Of a stretch of 64,000 bases of DNA, positions 34,733 through 44,730 are shown in pieces; the first letter of the stretch is position 1, and each line of letters begins with the position of its first letter. Made by a program: the position numbers and the translations under genes. The notes under the pieces were generated by a model. The model worked only from the letters and a program-made list of their open reading frames with translations, did no database searches and was not told the DNA's origin. This DNA comes from Bosea beijingensis (GTDB lineage: Bacteria; Pseudomonadota; Alphaproteobacteria; Rhizobiales; Beijerinckiaceae), in the NCBI RefSeq assembly GCF_030758975.1, contig NZ_CP132359.1, positions 2,824,782 to 2,888,781 on the forward strand, in the 5' to 3' direction.

Positions 34733-37258
34733 CTAGACTCCAAGCCGGACCGGGAGGTCCTTCGACTGGTAGAGGACAGCGTCGGTCTCACCGTCAAGCA
34801 CCTGCACGTTCAACGTCTTGACCTCCTCGTCGGTGAGCAAGAAGCCGACCGACACCGTCTTGCGAGGCTCCAGCCGGATCGTGCCGTCGGCGGCTTTCGG
34901 CATGTCGGCCATGCCGATAGTGGCGACCTGCCGGCCGGCGTGAACGGCCACGACGCGGATGGGCCGCTCGGCGGTGAACAAGGTCGTTCCGAGCGACACC
35001 CTGACCGTGAAGATGCGATTGGTGATCGCGGCGTCGTGCTGGACGTCGACCTGGTTCTTGGCGTTGGTGCCGGACTTGTCGGCCTTCAGGCGCACGGTCA
35101 GGACCGGAACGATCAACTCCTGAAGGCTGGCGCCGCCATGGTGATAGGCAAGGTCGCCGCCGGATCGGAAGACGCCCGTGCCGACCGGCAGGACGAAATC
35201 GAGATCGGACTGGTAGCCTAGCTTCGAAGCGGGGATACGGACCGTGCCGGGAGGCGTGGCGCCCCCGCGCCCGACCCAGCAGCGCCGATGGAGATCGACC
35301 TGCGCGCCGCCGGGCGCGTCGATGCGCATGCTCTCGTCGCGGTCATGGGCGAAGAAGAGGTGACCGTGGTCGGCCACGATGACGGCATGCTCCACGCCGG
35401 CGCCTGCGAGCTTGGTGAGGCAACGCGCCAAGTCCTCGATGACGCCCGCCATCATGCGGCGCGCGAACGAGGTCGCACCTTCGCCGGCCTCGTCGATCTC
35501 CTGCGAGCGGACCAGGATCACCGAGGCGCCGGCGATCTTGCCCGCCAGGACCTTCGTCGTCCCCTGAAGCACGTTGTCGAGGGTGAGGTCGACGGAGCCG
35601 GGCAGGCGGCCCTTAGCGAAGAGTTGGCGGGCCTTCAGGTCAGGCAGGAAGATGCCGTCGACTTCGGCGCCCAGCTTCCCGTTCCTGTCGACGACGGAGA
35701 AGGACGCCGCCGCACCGGGCTGAAGCGCCGCCATGCAGACGGGGGTGATGCTCGGAAGACTGGCCACGGCGTGGCGCAGCTTCTGCTCGGTCGCGACCTT
35801 GGCGATCCGGGCCGACAGCTCGACGCCCATCTCGTAGCGCATCGCATCGACGAGGATGTAGGCGACCGGCTTGGGGCTCCCCGCGACGCAGTCCGCGTAG
35901 ACCCGGCTCTGGGGGATGACGCCCGGCACCACCCAGTCTGATTTCGCCAGGGCCTTCACGAAGCCCTCCGCCATGCGCGCGGCCGTCTCCTCGTAGACCT
36001 GTCGCACGATTCCGAGCGCCTGTTCGTCGATGTGCTCCTCGCAGCTCTGCACGACGGTTTCGAGTTCGCGCTGCGCCCTGTCGAGCCGGTGCCAGCCGTT
36101 GGCGTCGGTATAGCGATCGACCCAGATCTTCACCGTGCCGTTGGCCTTGGCGATCGTGCTTTGAACCTCGCCCGCGACGAGCCCCAGATCGGTCATCAAG
36201 CGGCATGCCTGCCAGACCGCGCTACGCTCCTGGGAGCGCTCGATCCAGAAGCTGCCTCGGCGCTCGTCGATGATGGCGCGAGCATCGGCAAAACGACGGG
36301 CGGCGATGAGCTTGAAGCAATGAGCGACGACCAGGAACTCCTCGATCTTGAAGGTGTCGATGGCTCCGAAGGCGTCACCCTCGATACCCAGGTCGTCGAT
36401 CCCGAGTTCGCCTTGGACGAGGTTAGCGATGTCCTCGTAAATGTCGGCGTTGTCCTTCCGGAGCCTCTCGGCCACTGCCCGCACGGCATCAATCTGATCC
36501 CGCGACGTAGGCGCCGACACCCCCGGCAACGTGATCGTGGTCGACTTAGTGTCGAGCAGGAATTCGCTGCCGAGGATGTGGCGCTGCGTGACCGACCGAA
36601 GCCGCGCCAGGCTGGCGTCGTCAGGGAGGCTCAGCCCGACCTTCACTGCCAGAAGCTTGCGAAGCTCCGGAAAGGCGCCCTTGTCCTGGATGGCTTGATC
36701 GGCGTGGTCGCCGCGGACCCATCGAACGATGATGGCGATCGCGTCGGAGGTGTTGTCGAAGATGCCGCGAAGGATGGAGGCGCTCTCCCCTTCCGCGCTG
36801 GCCGAGGCGATCCTGGCCAGGTCGTCGTAGCTGACGGCGTCGGACTTGACGATCTCGTCGATCTGGACGTCGTTGAAGCGCTGCTTCAGCACGATCCTGG
36901 CCATCTGCTTCAACGCCGGCCGATAGAGATACCCCGCTTTCTCGACCTCCATCAGCAGCGAGCCCTGCTCGTCCCAGACTGTGTCCGGGACGTAGATTAG
37001 GGTGCGCGCGGGGTCGTCCCCACCGGTGGCCTCCTCGATGGTCAGCCTCGTCTCCAGGAACGATCCTGCGAAAGCCGTGAAATTGGCGGGGGTCTCGCCG
37101 AAGCGGATCTGCTCCAGTCGTCCACCGACGCTAGGGTCAGCGCCGGCCTCGGCGAAGAAGGGCTTCAGTTCGCCATGGCGATCGTAGAGCACCACGACCG
37201 TGTTGCTCTTGAGGTGCTGGGCTATCTGGTTCGCGATGAAGTCGTGGAGGGGATGCAC
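34733..37258 (-). CDS. pglZ: PglZ, alkaline-phosphatase-fold protein of BREX
   Basis: 841 residues from the GTG at 37258, which has GGAGA just upstream; a TTG at 37273 that overlaps the pglX stop is the alternative. The PglZ domain shows its metal-site motifs: YILVDAMRYEMGVELSARI (about residue 475), a Ser/Thr-rich middle TPVCMAALQPGAAASF, and HAVIVADHGHLFFAHD. The C-terminal beta-sandwich ends in DLPVRLGV. PglZ is the phosphatase-superfamily marker of all BREX systems and contacts BrxB and PglX. Confidence 0.94.
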   Translation of the reverse strand: MHPLHDFIANQIAQHLKSNTVVVLYDRHGELKPFFAEAGADPSVGGRLEQIRFGETPANFTAFAGSFLETRLTIEEATGGDDPARTLIYVPDTVWDEQGSLLMEVEKAGYLYRPALKQMARIVLKQRFNDVQIDEIVKSDAVSYDDLARIASASAEGESASILRGIFDNTSDAIAIIVRWVRGDHADQAIQDKGAFPELRKLLAVKVGLSLPDDASLARLRSVTQRHILGSEFLLDTKSTTITLPGVSAPTSRDQIDAVRAVAERLRKDNADIYEDIANLVQGELGIDDLGIEGDAFGAIDTFKIEEFLVVAHCFKLIAARRFADARAIIDERRGSFWIERSQERSAVWQACRLMTDLGLVAGEVQSTIAKANGTVKIWVDRYTDANGWHRLDRAQRELETVVQSCEEHIDEQALGIVRQVYEETAARMAEGFVKALAKSDWVVPGVIPQSRVYADCVAGSPKPVAYILVDAMRYEMGVELSARIAKVATEQKLRHAVASLPSITPVCMAALQPGAAASFSVVDRNGKLGAEVDGIFLPDLKARQLFAKGRLPGSVDLTLDNVLQGTTKVLAGKIAGASVILVRSQEIDEAGEGATSFARRMMAGVIEDLARCLTKLAGAGVEHAVIVADHGHLFFAHDRDESMRIDAPGGAQVDLHRRCWVGRGGATPPGTVRIPASKLGYQSDLDFVLPVGTGVFRSGGDLAYHHGGASLQELIVPVLTVRLKADKSGTNAKNQVDVQHDAAITNRIFTVRVSLGTTLFTAERPIRVVAVHAGRQVATIGMADMPKAADGTIRLEPRKTVSVGFLLTDEEVKTLNVQVLDGETDAVLYQSKDLPVRLGV

Positions 37259-37269
37259 GGTTTCTCCGA

Positions 37270-39303
37270 TCAAGCCTTGCGCCGCGAGCGGCCACCGGCA
37301 GCCGCCGGCTCGGGAGCTTCAAGCAGCTCCTTCAGGGCAGCCTTGACGGCGTCGCTGGTGCGTTCCCGCACGATCTCGGCGATCGGACGCTTGGGCACGT
37401 CACGCTTCGCCCATTTACCGGATTCGGGCTCGAACCAGAACACGTCCTCCAGGCCGTGCGCGATCGCGAGGCTCCGGTCCTCAGCGCATTTAGGGATGAC
37501 GCGCTCGGGCCACAGGTGCATGGCCTGATGGGACCAGTCATGCTTCCCAGCCTGGAGCTCCTCCCACCTCGTCCGCAACTCCTTCTGCCATTGCTTGTGA
37601 TGACCGACCATTCTCCACAGCGGCGCCATCACCAGGACGGTGCCATCATTGAGATTCGGCTTCCACAACGGAGCGACCCGTTTCACCTCATCGGCCAGTT
37701 GCGTGAGTTCCTCGACGAGCTTTCCTTGGTTCTCTATCTCAAGGCGTTCGCTGGCCGACAAGTCGCGGCCGCGCTGAGAAAACCCGTCTAACGCGCGCGT
37801 CTCTTTCGCAATCTTGGGATCTAGGACATCTTGCTGGAGCCTAAAGAAGGTGTCGATATTTACTCCAGGCCCATACAGCCAAAAGCTGTAGCGTCCCGAA
37901 GAGGTCGCAAACTGCCAATAAATCGGCGCCTTGCGACGACTCTTCGAGTAACGCTTCAGGTGGAAAGGGAAAAAATCGCGCTGAAGCTGGCGACGCACAT
38001 CCGGCATTACTGGATTGTCGACGCTCACAAGCACGTCCTCGACCAGCTGAGCTAAGTCATGAGGGTGACCGGGATCGTCGACCAGAAAGCCTGGATGCCG
38101 GTAGAACGGTTCAGACCCGTCAGGGAGCATGCCCGGGCTTTTCTCGGGCAGCGGATCGAACGGCGCAGGATGAGGAGGAATAGGACGTTCACCTGTCGCA
38201 AGACGCAAATCGAAGCGACCAAAGGCAACGCCAACGGCCCAACTCAACAACTCAGTATCTTGATCTACGGCAGGATCTGTTTCCTCATCATCTGTGTCGT
38301 CGATCGCAATTTCATTGCCGTCGAGATTATCTTTCTGGTCTGATACTGTAATTGATTGAAGTGTAGTTCGATCAATCTCTCCTATGCCATACAGTTCAAA
38401 TGCAACACTGTCGATTTTGGCTTGGATATGCGCCAAATCTTCGTTCAGTGCGTGCAAATTCAGTCCTTCGACCTTGATCCGCAAGGCGGCGGGAAGCACG
38501 AAGGCGTGTGAGATTTCGGTGGTAGTATCGATAGTGCGCTTGATCGACCAAGCGTCCAGCGCCAGTTCAGCGAGCAACGCCTGCTGCTCGCTGTCGAGTT
38601 CTGGAACTGGAGTTTGCTGGATCAGACCAACTTCAAAAGATTGTGCCAGCTCCGCTCGCGCCAGTTGCACCGATACTAAAATATTGAAAGCTTGACTGGT
38701 TGCGATCGCACACAGGGCGAGCAATGCGTCAGGGTTGTCATCTTTAACAAACGCGGCCGGGCCTTTATCTGCAAATATGCAGCCTCTTGGCATAATCCGG
38801 AAGCTAAGGCCGTTGGTGCGCCTTGGCCAAGTAAGGCCTGGACGGCAGAAGAAATTCACTGCCGTATCTCGAAGCATCCAAATATTGGATCGAACACCGC
38901 CGTTTTCGTTAAGATTACTCTTAATCTCATCTCCGTCTTTTGACCAATTAACGAGAAGATAGACGTCTGCATAAATGGGTGAGTATGCACCGCCTTTGGC
39001 AAATCCGTACCAAGATTTTCCTTGTGTCTCCCACCAAACGCGGACAAATCTAAAGTCGCCTGCAGTGGCTAGACCCTGTTTCGCCGTTCTATAATCTGAC
39101 TCCAGTGCCGGCATCCGCTCGAACAGATCGCGCACTGCTTGGCTAACCCAATATGCAAACGGTGCCCCTGGTACTGAGCGAAATGATTCTGGGGGCACAT
39201 CGAATGCCCGTTCGTCGGATAAATTGGAACGGAGCGCGGCACAGCTGGCCAATAGATGGCTGGCTTTATCTTTTTCCGTCAGCAGACGTATAAAAGTTGT
39301 CAT
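37270..39303 (-). CDS. pglX: PglX C-terminal half (target-recognition part), separate ORF
   Basis: 677 residues starting at an ATG that overlaps the stop of the N-terminal half (ATGA at 39300-39303). It continues where a normal PglX would: TTFIRLLTEKDKASHLL, WVSQAVRDLFERMPALESDY, FRFVRVWWETQGKSWYGFAKGG, then the target-recognition and C-terminal domains (FPFHLKRYSKSRRKAPIYWQ). From about 37830 to 39300 the DNA is clearly AT-richer than the rest of the operon (one 60-bp line near 38341-38400 is 35 percent GC). The last ~190 residues return to high GC. This pattern suggests that the specificity part was exchanged by recombination. Confidence 0.88.
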   Translation of the reverse strand: MTTFIRLLTEKDKASHLLASCAALRSNLSDERAFDVPPESFRSVPGAPFAYWVSQAVRDLFERMPALESDYRTAKQGLATAGDFRFVRVWWETQGKSWYGFAKGGAYSPIYADVYLLVNWSKDGDEIKSNLNENGGVRSNIWMLRDTAVNFFCRPGLTWPRRTNGLSFRIMPRGCIFADKGPAAFVKDDNPDALLALCAIATSQAFNILVSVQLARAELAQSFEVGLIQQTPVPELDSEQQALLAELALDAWSIKRTIDTTTEISHAFVLPAALRIKVEGLNLHALNEDLAHIQAKIDSVAFELYGIGEIDRTTLQSITVSDQKDNLDGNEIAIDDTDDEETDPAVDQDTELLSWAVGVAFGRFDLRLATGERPIPPHPAPFDPLPEKSPGMLPDGSEPFYRHPGFLVDDPGHPHDLAQLVEDVLVSVDNPVMPDVRRQLQRDFFPFHLKRYSKSRRKAPIYWQFATSSGRYSFWLYGPGVNIDTFFRLQQDVLDPKIAKETRALDGFSQRGRDLSASERLEIENQGKLVEELTQLADEVKRVAPLWKPNLNDGTVLVMAPLWRMVGHHKQWQKELRTRWEELQAGKHDWSHQAMHLWPERVIPKCAEDRSLAIAHGLEDVFWFEPESGKWAKRDVPKRPIAEIVRERTSDAVKAALKELLEAPEPAAAGGRSRRKA

Positions 39304-41177
39304 GCTCGTTTCTCTAGCACATACGCAGCGGCTTCAACGGCGGCGGCATCCATCACGCCGTGGCCCAAGTCAGCCATGACCTGCGGGTGCCCTAGTCCAA
39401 GCACCACGCCCTCTCGCCATTTCTGAAAGCTTGATAGGAAGAAGCAGGTTCTCGATGTAATAGCTCCGAGCTGCCCGCCGCGCCGCATGAGTTCCAGTCC
39501 GCGTTCCACGAAAATCGCCATTAAGTCATTCTTGCTGCGCGGATACGCCTTGCTGAGTTGGTCCTTAGCTCCCGTCGCCAGGGCACCAAACGGTGGGTTC
39601 ATAACGACGACGTCGAAGATCTCCCGAGCCAAATCGATCGTCCGCAATCCCTGCAACGCATCCTCAGCAAACAGGCGGCCCTTGTAGGTCGAGCGCGCCT
39701 CCTTAGCGAAGAGTTTCAATGCATCCGTCAGACGCATTTCGGCCTGCTGCCAATTCGCCATGTCCTCCTTAGCGAACATCTCGCCGTGATCCTTGAAAAC
39801 TTGTCGGATCAGCCTCGGCAATTCTTGCTCGGTGCGGAGAAGCACCCCCTGCTCGGGCAGTCCCTTCAACAGGGACAGCGTCTTCTCGAACAATTCGGCA
39901 TCCAGCTCGTCAAGCCCATCCATGAAGCTCTTACGGAGGTCGAGCTCGGCTGGCGGAGGCACCGCCGCGACCACATGTCCATGCACGATGCGCGGGCGAT
40001 CCTGGGCGATGACATTCGCGTCATGCCAAGCCCGCTGCGCCCGCAGCCAAAGGGCCAGGGAAGCGATCTGAGCCGCGCGCGGATCGATATCGACGCCGTA
40101 GATGTTGTTCTCGATGATCAGTCGGGGGACGTCACGCAGGAAGGCGGCGCTGTCGGCATAGCTCTCAGTCAGCGGCATCAGACCTGGGTGCCCGCCAGTC
40201 ACCCTGTCGAGCGATCCGGCGCCATGGGTCTGTTCCCAGTCCCATGCCTCTCGATAGATCTCGTAGAACAGGTCGAAGGCGTAGAGCCCGAAATGCATGG
40301 AGCCGCACGCGGGATCGAGCAGCTTGATCGTGCGCGGATCACGCAGACGGCCAGCCGGCTCGGGCTTTTCGTCCGGCTTGGCCAAGAGATACTGGCATCG
40401 ATCGCGCAGGCCCGTCTGAGCGCCCGTCCAGTTGAACCACAGCCTGCCCAACGTGTTGTCGACCAGGAATTCGACCACGTATCGAGGGGTGAAGAACTGG
40501 TTCCGGATCGCAAGCTCGCGGCTATCGCGCGGCGCTGGGGACTCATCGCGCATCTTCCGGCGCTCGTCGGTGGAGTTGAAATACTGGTAGACCCATCCGA
40601 TCGTCTCGTCCTCGAACCAGACGCTCGCGAGCTCGGGCGCGTTGAGGATGTCGAGCAAGGTCTCGAAAGTCGCCCGCTTGGGCCACAGCGCCGACGCGGG
40701 ATCACGCCTGTCGAACAGGACCTTCACCTCGGTGGAGAGCTCATCGAAGACGGATTCGAGATAGAGACGATACCCCTCGCCGTCCGGCAGCAGCCGAATA
40801 CCAGGGAGAAGGCCAGTGAACTCAAGATAGCCGCTGGACTGGTCGCCGCGCGTCACGCACTCCAGAACGAGGTTGCGAGCCTCCAGGAGCTTGAGGGCGG
40901 CATATCGATTGAACGTCGTGAAGGCCGCATCACGGACATAGTCCTTCACCGCATCCACCGGCTTCATTCCGGCGGCCTGCTTGTGCTGGATCGCGGCCAC
41001 GATACGAGGGCGGAGCAGCCGCTGGCGTTCGTTCAGGTGGATGCCGGGTTCGGGCGCGATCGCTCCATCGGGCATGACGTCGTAGGTGCCTTGGAGCTGC
41101 TCGTAGATGTCCTCCGTCAGCAGGGCCCTGGCCCGCTGCGTGGCGCTCTGGAGAAGGCTCCGCGTATCCTTCTCCAT
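39300..41177 (-). CDS. pglX: PglX N-terminal half, adenine-specific DNA methyltransferase
   Basis: 625 residues. SAM-binding motif I DPACGSMHFG at 288-297 and catalytic motif IV NPPFG at about 528 identify an N6-adenine methyltransferase; the upstream QFFTPRYVVEFLVDNTLGRLW is typical of BREX PglX. It ends abruptly at AAAYVLEKRA, where the normal ~1,200-residue protein goes on. Both halves together give about 1,300 residues. Starts by ATGA overlap with brxC. In BREX, PglX marks host DNA so that it is spared. Confidence 0.93.
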   Translation of the reverse strand: MEKDTRSLLQSATQRARALLTEDIYEQLQGTYDVMPDGAIAPEPGIHLNERQRLLRPRIVAAIQHKQAAGMKPVDAVKDYVRDAAFTTFNRYAALKLLEARNLVLECVTRGDQSSGYLEFTGLLPGIRLLPDGEGYRLYLESVFDELSTEVKVLFDRRDPASALWPKRATFETLLDILNAPELASVWFEDETIGWVYQYFNSTDERRKMRDESPAPRDSRELAIRNQFFTPRYVVEFLVDNTLGRLWFNWTGAQTGLRDRCQYLLAKPDEKPEPAGRLRDPRTIKLLDPACGSMHFGLYAFDLFYEIYREAWDWEQTHGAGSLDRVTGGHPGLMPLTESYADSAAFLRDVPRLIIENNIYGVDIDPRAAQIASLALWLRAQRAWHDANVIAQDRPRIVHGHVVAAVPPPAELDLRKSFMDGLDELDAELFEKTLSLLKGLPEQGVLLRTEQELPRLIRQVFKDHGEMFAKEDMANWQQAEMRLTDALKLFAKEARSTYKGRLFAEDALQGLRTIDLAREIFDVVVMNPPFGALATGAKDQLSKAYPRSKNDLMAIFVERGLELMRRGGQLGAITSRTCFFLSSFQKWREGVVLGLGHPQVMADLGHGVMDAAAVEAAAYVLEKRA

Positions 41178-44100
41178 CAGACGCTCCAGGTCGCCACGAC
41201 CTTCTTGCCGGCACCGATGAGGCGGGTGACCTCCTCACGGATGCCTTCGAGGGTCTGATCGAGCTGCTCCACGGTCTCGATGCCGTCCTGGAAGAAGTCG
41301 GCGACGTGAACGGTTGCCAAGCGCTCACCTTCGAGGATCTGATGCATGCGGGTGATGGCCGTCCGCAGCCGCCCTTCGCACGCATCGGCCTCCGACCGCA
41401 GATGATGGATCGTCTGGTTGTTGAAGTTGCGGTCGGCCCGAAGGCGCAAGGGGTTCGCGACCTCATCCTGCTGCGCCTCCGACAATCTCGGCCATTCGGC
41501 CCGGTGCGCGAGTCGCTCGATGGCCGCGACATAGGCCTTCACGCGGCCATCGAGCGCCTGATCGTAGCGTTTGCGGTATTCGCCATCGATCTCGGCCGAG
41601 ATCTGCTCGATCCGATGGAGCTCCCTGTAGAATGTCTCGCGCTCCATCAGGTCCTGGAGCGTGTCGCCCTTGCCGGCCAACTCTTCGCCGAGATCGGCTT
41701 CGTGCACCAGAAGCGGCCAACGCACGCGCAAGCTTTCCCGAGCCCTCGCGAGCATCGAGACGCGAGCGTCGTCGAGCACCTTGTCGACCTCGCCGGCGTG
41801 CTGGATCGCCTCGCGTATGGCTGCGTGCGATGCGTTGAAGTCCAGGATCGCGTTGGTCTCGCTTCCGCGCCGGATCGCCTTCATCTGGTCGGCAGCCTGC
41901 TCGATCTTCTCGCGACCGGGCAGGCTGGATTCCCGGAGACGTCCAAGGACGCCCACGACCTTGTCCTCGGATTGCGTGATCGCCGCCTGGATCGCCTTGG
42001 CGACGACGGTTTCGGAGAGTTCCTTGATGACCTCGCCGAACGTCGACTTGAAGTTCTCGGCGGCGTGCGCGATCTCGACGAAGTCGACGCCCTTCTTCGG
42101 CCGGAACGTCGTCGCCCGGAAATGCGATGCGTTCTGGAACGCATCGCGCGCGGCCACGCTCGTCGCGTCGTCGATGCTCTGGCCCTTGTGTTGGGCCTCG
42201 ATCTTGCCGGCCCTCAGCAGCGATAGAGCGAAGAGGCGAACGGCATCGAAATCCCAGCCGAACGGCGCGCGCCCGAACGCTTCCTCAAGCAGCCGCCCGA
42301 GGGCATTTTCGCCGTAACCGGCCTTTTCCTCGATCTGCCCGAGGAGCTCGGAGAGGGGCGAGCGATCCGCCTCGAAGACAGTCCGCCCGTTCTCCGTCTT
42401 GATCAGCTTCAGGTCGTTGAACACCGCGGGAAGCCCGTTGAGGTTATCGGCGGCCAGCAGGACCTCCAGCCCCTTCTGGAGATCCGCCCGTTTCGCGGAT
42501 GCCTCGCGGAAGCGGTCGTAGACGTCGGGGAGCACGGCCTTCATGACCTCGACCGCGGCCTTGGCCACGTCGCTGGCGGTTCCGGGGCTCCGGTCGTTGC
42601 CGCGGAAGAAGATGGCGCCGGAGAGACAGGCGATCTTGAGATAGGCCTTGAGCTGGTCCGTATGGCGCCTCAGACGAGCTTTCTCCTCGGAGATCAGGTT
42701 GCTCTCGTCGACGGTCGTCGGCCCATGTCCGTGGTTGGTCACCATCTGGGAGGATCGATGGGCCTCCAACAGTTCCCTGCGGATCTCTCCCGTCAGCGTC
42801 GCGACCCAGAACACCGTGCCGGCTTCGGCCTGGCTTCGGATGCGGGCCTCGGCGGACATCTTCGCCGACTCCTCGGCGTCGCCGGCGATCTGGAGATTGA
42901 AGGCGATGTCGCCCTTGGCAAGCTCGTTGCCGGCGACGATCAAGCCCGCCTTGAAGGGCTTCGTGTCATACAGACTGAAGCTCGGCGCCGGCGCCCAGAA
43001 CCCCGCGAGCGTGTCCGCTATCCACTTGTTGTCGCTGGACCGGCTTCCCGCGATGGCGGTTCTCCGCTGCTCCCAATCGTCCTCGGCGGGCGTGGGGATG
43101 CGGTAGCCGCCATCCCCCATGCGGATCACCAGCGCCGTCTCCAACGCCTTCAGGGCTTCCTTGACGGCAGCCAGTTCCGCGTCGCCGGTGATCGAGGGAT
43201 GGAGCGCGGCCGCGATGTTCTCAGCGGTGCGATGGACGCTCTTCACGAACTGGAGCAGGCAGATCACCTTGGCGACGGCCTGCGCCAACCTGACGCCGGG
43301 AACGCGGTCGGGGACGGCCGTGATCTTCGCCCGGATGTCGGACGCGATGTTGCCCTCCACGAGGTCGTAGACCTGGTCCAGGCGCACCAGGTTGCCGATG
43401 GGCTGGCTGGCGATATCGATGGATTGGTGGATCAGCAGCTGCTGCGCCAACTTGATGATCGTGCGGTTGGCGCCGCCGACATGCTTGCTCGCGCCGCCTT
43501 GGGTGCGCAGACCCGACACGATCTGGATGATCAGATCGATCTGGTAGGGCAGCAGCGGATAGAGGTCGACGAACCGCTGCCGCGTCAGTTCCGGGAGGCT
43601 GATGTCTGCGGTGACCTTCGTGGCCTGGGCGAACCGGCCGCGATGGTCATCGAAGAGCTTTCCGAGGACCTGCTCGGCATTTGCGTTCTTGGACAGCACG
43701 CGCCGACTGGTGACCTCGGAGATATCGGATGGCTCCAGGTGAACCTGGGAGGGGAAGCGGTCCATCAGTCGGGCAAGCTCGATGCGCTTGTCGTCGAGGC
43801 CGCCGACCAGTTCGCTGAGCTTCTCCTGCGACGTGACGGCGATCCAATGCTTCCCGCGCCCGTGAACGCCAAGCTGTTGAACGATGGCCTGGAGATCGAG
43901 CATCTTCTGGACGTCGCGAGCGACGAACTGGCCGACTTCGTCGACGACGAAGATCATGGAGTGCCCCGGCTTGCGCCGATTCATGAGCTCCACGACACGC
44001 TTGGCGAACAGGCCGGCGTTGATGTCGGCCTTGGCGCGCGACTTCGCCCAGCTGTCCGGGACGGGATAGGTGGCAGGCTCCAGGACATGGAGCACGGCGC

Positions 44101-44719
44101 TCGCCTCGTTGATCGCGAAGGCGAGCATGCCCTTCGCCTTCGCCCATTCCTTCCCGTATTTCTCGCGATAGGCGGCCTCGAAATCGGCGAGGCGGCCTTG
44201 CTCCTCCAGCCCGATTTCCAGTTCGGCGAGATCGAGGTCCTTGGCGTATCCGAGGCTCTCCAGGAACAGCCGATACATGATCTCGGTCAGCATCTGGTTG
44301 CCGGTCCGGATGCCGCGGTCGGTCGAGACGTCGAAGATGACCGAGTGCGTCGGGATCTTCTCGTTGATCGTCTTCAGGACCACCTTGAGGCGGTTGTCGG
44401 TCACTCGCTTGGAGAAGAGATCCGCGGCGCGGGCGTTCCCGAGCTCCCTGTTGCCTATCGCGAGGCCCAGGTTCTTGGCGAAGCTCGACTTGCCGGACCC
44501 GAAGAAGCCCGAGATCCAGATGCCGATGCTGTCGGTCGGTTTCTGCGGCGCCGCCTGGTATTGCTCCAGGATGTCCACGTAATGAGTCTGGATCGCGTTC
44601 GTGACGACGTATTCGTCGATCTCCGAGCGAATGATATCGGCGTCGACCTGGTCGACCTTGATGACCTCCTCGATCTTCCGATTGATGTCGTTCGCGAAAA
44701 GCGTGCCGATGGTGCTCAT
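41177..44719 (-). CDS. brxC: BrxC, large P-loop ATPase of BREX
   Basis: 1180 residues, normal for BrxC. Walker A GFFGSGKSS at 71-79 after the typical lead-in (YVVTNAIQTHYVDILEQY); Walker B region SMIFVVDEVGQFVARD near 255. The rest is long, helical and charged, with coiled-coil-like stretches near the C-terminus (LHRIEQISAEIDGEYRKRY). Located between brxB (11-bp gap) and pglX (ATGA overlap). Confidence 0.95.
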   Translation of the reverse strand: MSTIGTLFANDINRKIEEVIKVDQVDADIIRSEIDEYVVTNAIQTHYVDILEQYQAAPQKPTDSIGIWISGFFGSGKSSFAKNLGLAIGNRELGNARAADLFSKRVTDNRLKVVLKTINEKIPTHSVIFDVSTDRGIRTGNQMLTEIMYRLFLESLGYAKDLDLAELEIGLEEQGRLADFEAAYREKYGKEWAKAKGMLAFAINEASAVLHVLEPATYPVPDSWAKSRAKADINAGLFAKRVVELMNRRKPGHSMIFVVDEVGQFVARDVQKMLDLQAIVQQLGVHGRGKHWIAVTSQEKLSELVGGLDDKRIELARLMDRFPSQVHLEPSDISEVTSRRVLSKNANAEQVLGKLFDDHRGRFAQATKVTADISLPELTRQRFVDLYPLLPYQIDLIIQIVSGLRTQGGASKHVGGANRTIIKLAQQLLIHQSIDIASQPIGNLVRLDQVYDLVEGNIASDIRAKITAVPDRVPGVRLAQAVAKVICLLQFVKSVHRTAENIAAALHPSITGDAELAAVKEALKALETALVIRMGDGGYRIPTPAEDDWEQRRTAIAGSRSSDNKWIADTLAGFWAPAPSFSLYDTKPFKAGLIVAGNELAKGDIAFNLQIAGDAEESAKMSAEARIRSQAEAGTVFWVATLTGEIRRELLEAHRSSQMVTNHGHGPTTVDESNLISEEKARLRRHTDQLKAYLKIACLSGAIFFRGNDRSPGTASDVAKAAVEVMKAVLPDVYDRFREASAKRADLQKGLEVLLAADNLNGLPAVFNDLKLIKTENGRTVFEADRSPLSELLGQIEEKAGYGENALGRLLEEAFGRAPFGWDFDAVRLFALSLLRAGKIEAQHKGQSIDDATSVAARDAFQNASHFRATTFRPKKGVDFVEIAHAAENFKSTFGEVIKELSETVVAKAIQAAITQSEDKVVGVLGRLRESSLPGREKIEQAADQMKAIRRGSETNAILDFNASHAAIREAIQHAGEVDKVLDDARVSMLARARESLRVRWPLLVHEADLGEELAGKGDTLQDLMERETFYRELHRIEQISAEIDGEYRKRYDQALDGRVKAYVAAIERLAHRAEWPRLSEAQQDEVANPLRLRADRNFNNQTIHHLRSEADACEGRLRTAITRMHQILEGERLATVHVADFFQDGIETVEQLDQTLEGIREEVTRLIGAGKKVVATWSV

Positions 44720-44730
44720 GATCGATCCGG

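Noticed and set aside
37830..39300. AT-rich pglX segment as a separate insertion (IS or toxin gene)
   Set aside because: The protein frame runs through it and the translation continues the expected PglX C-terminal half.
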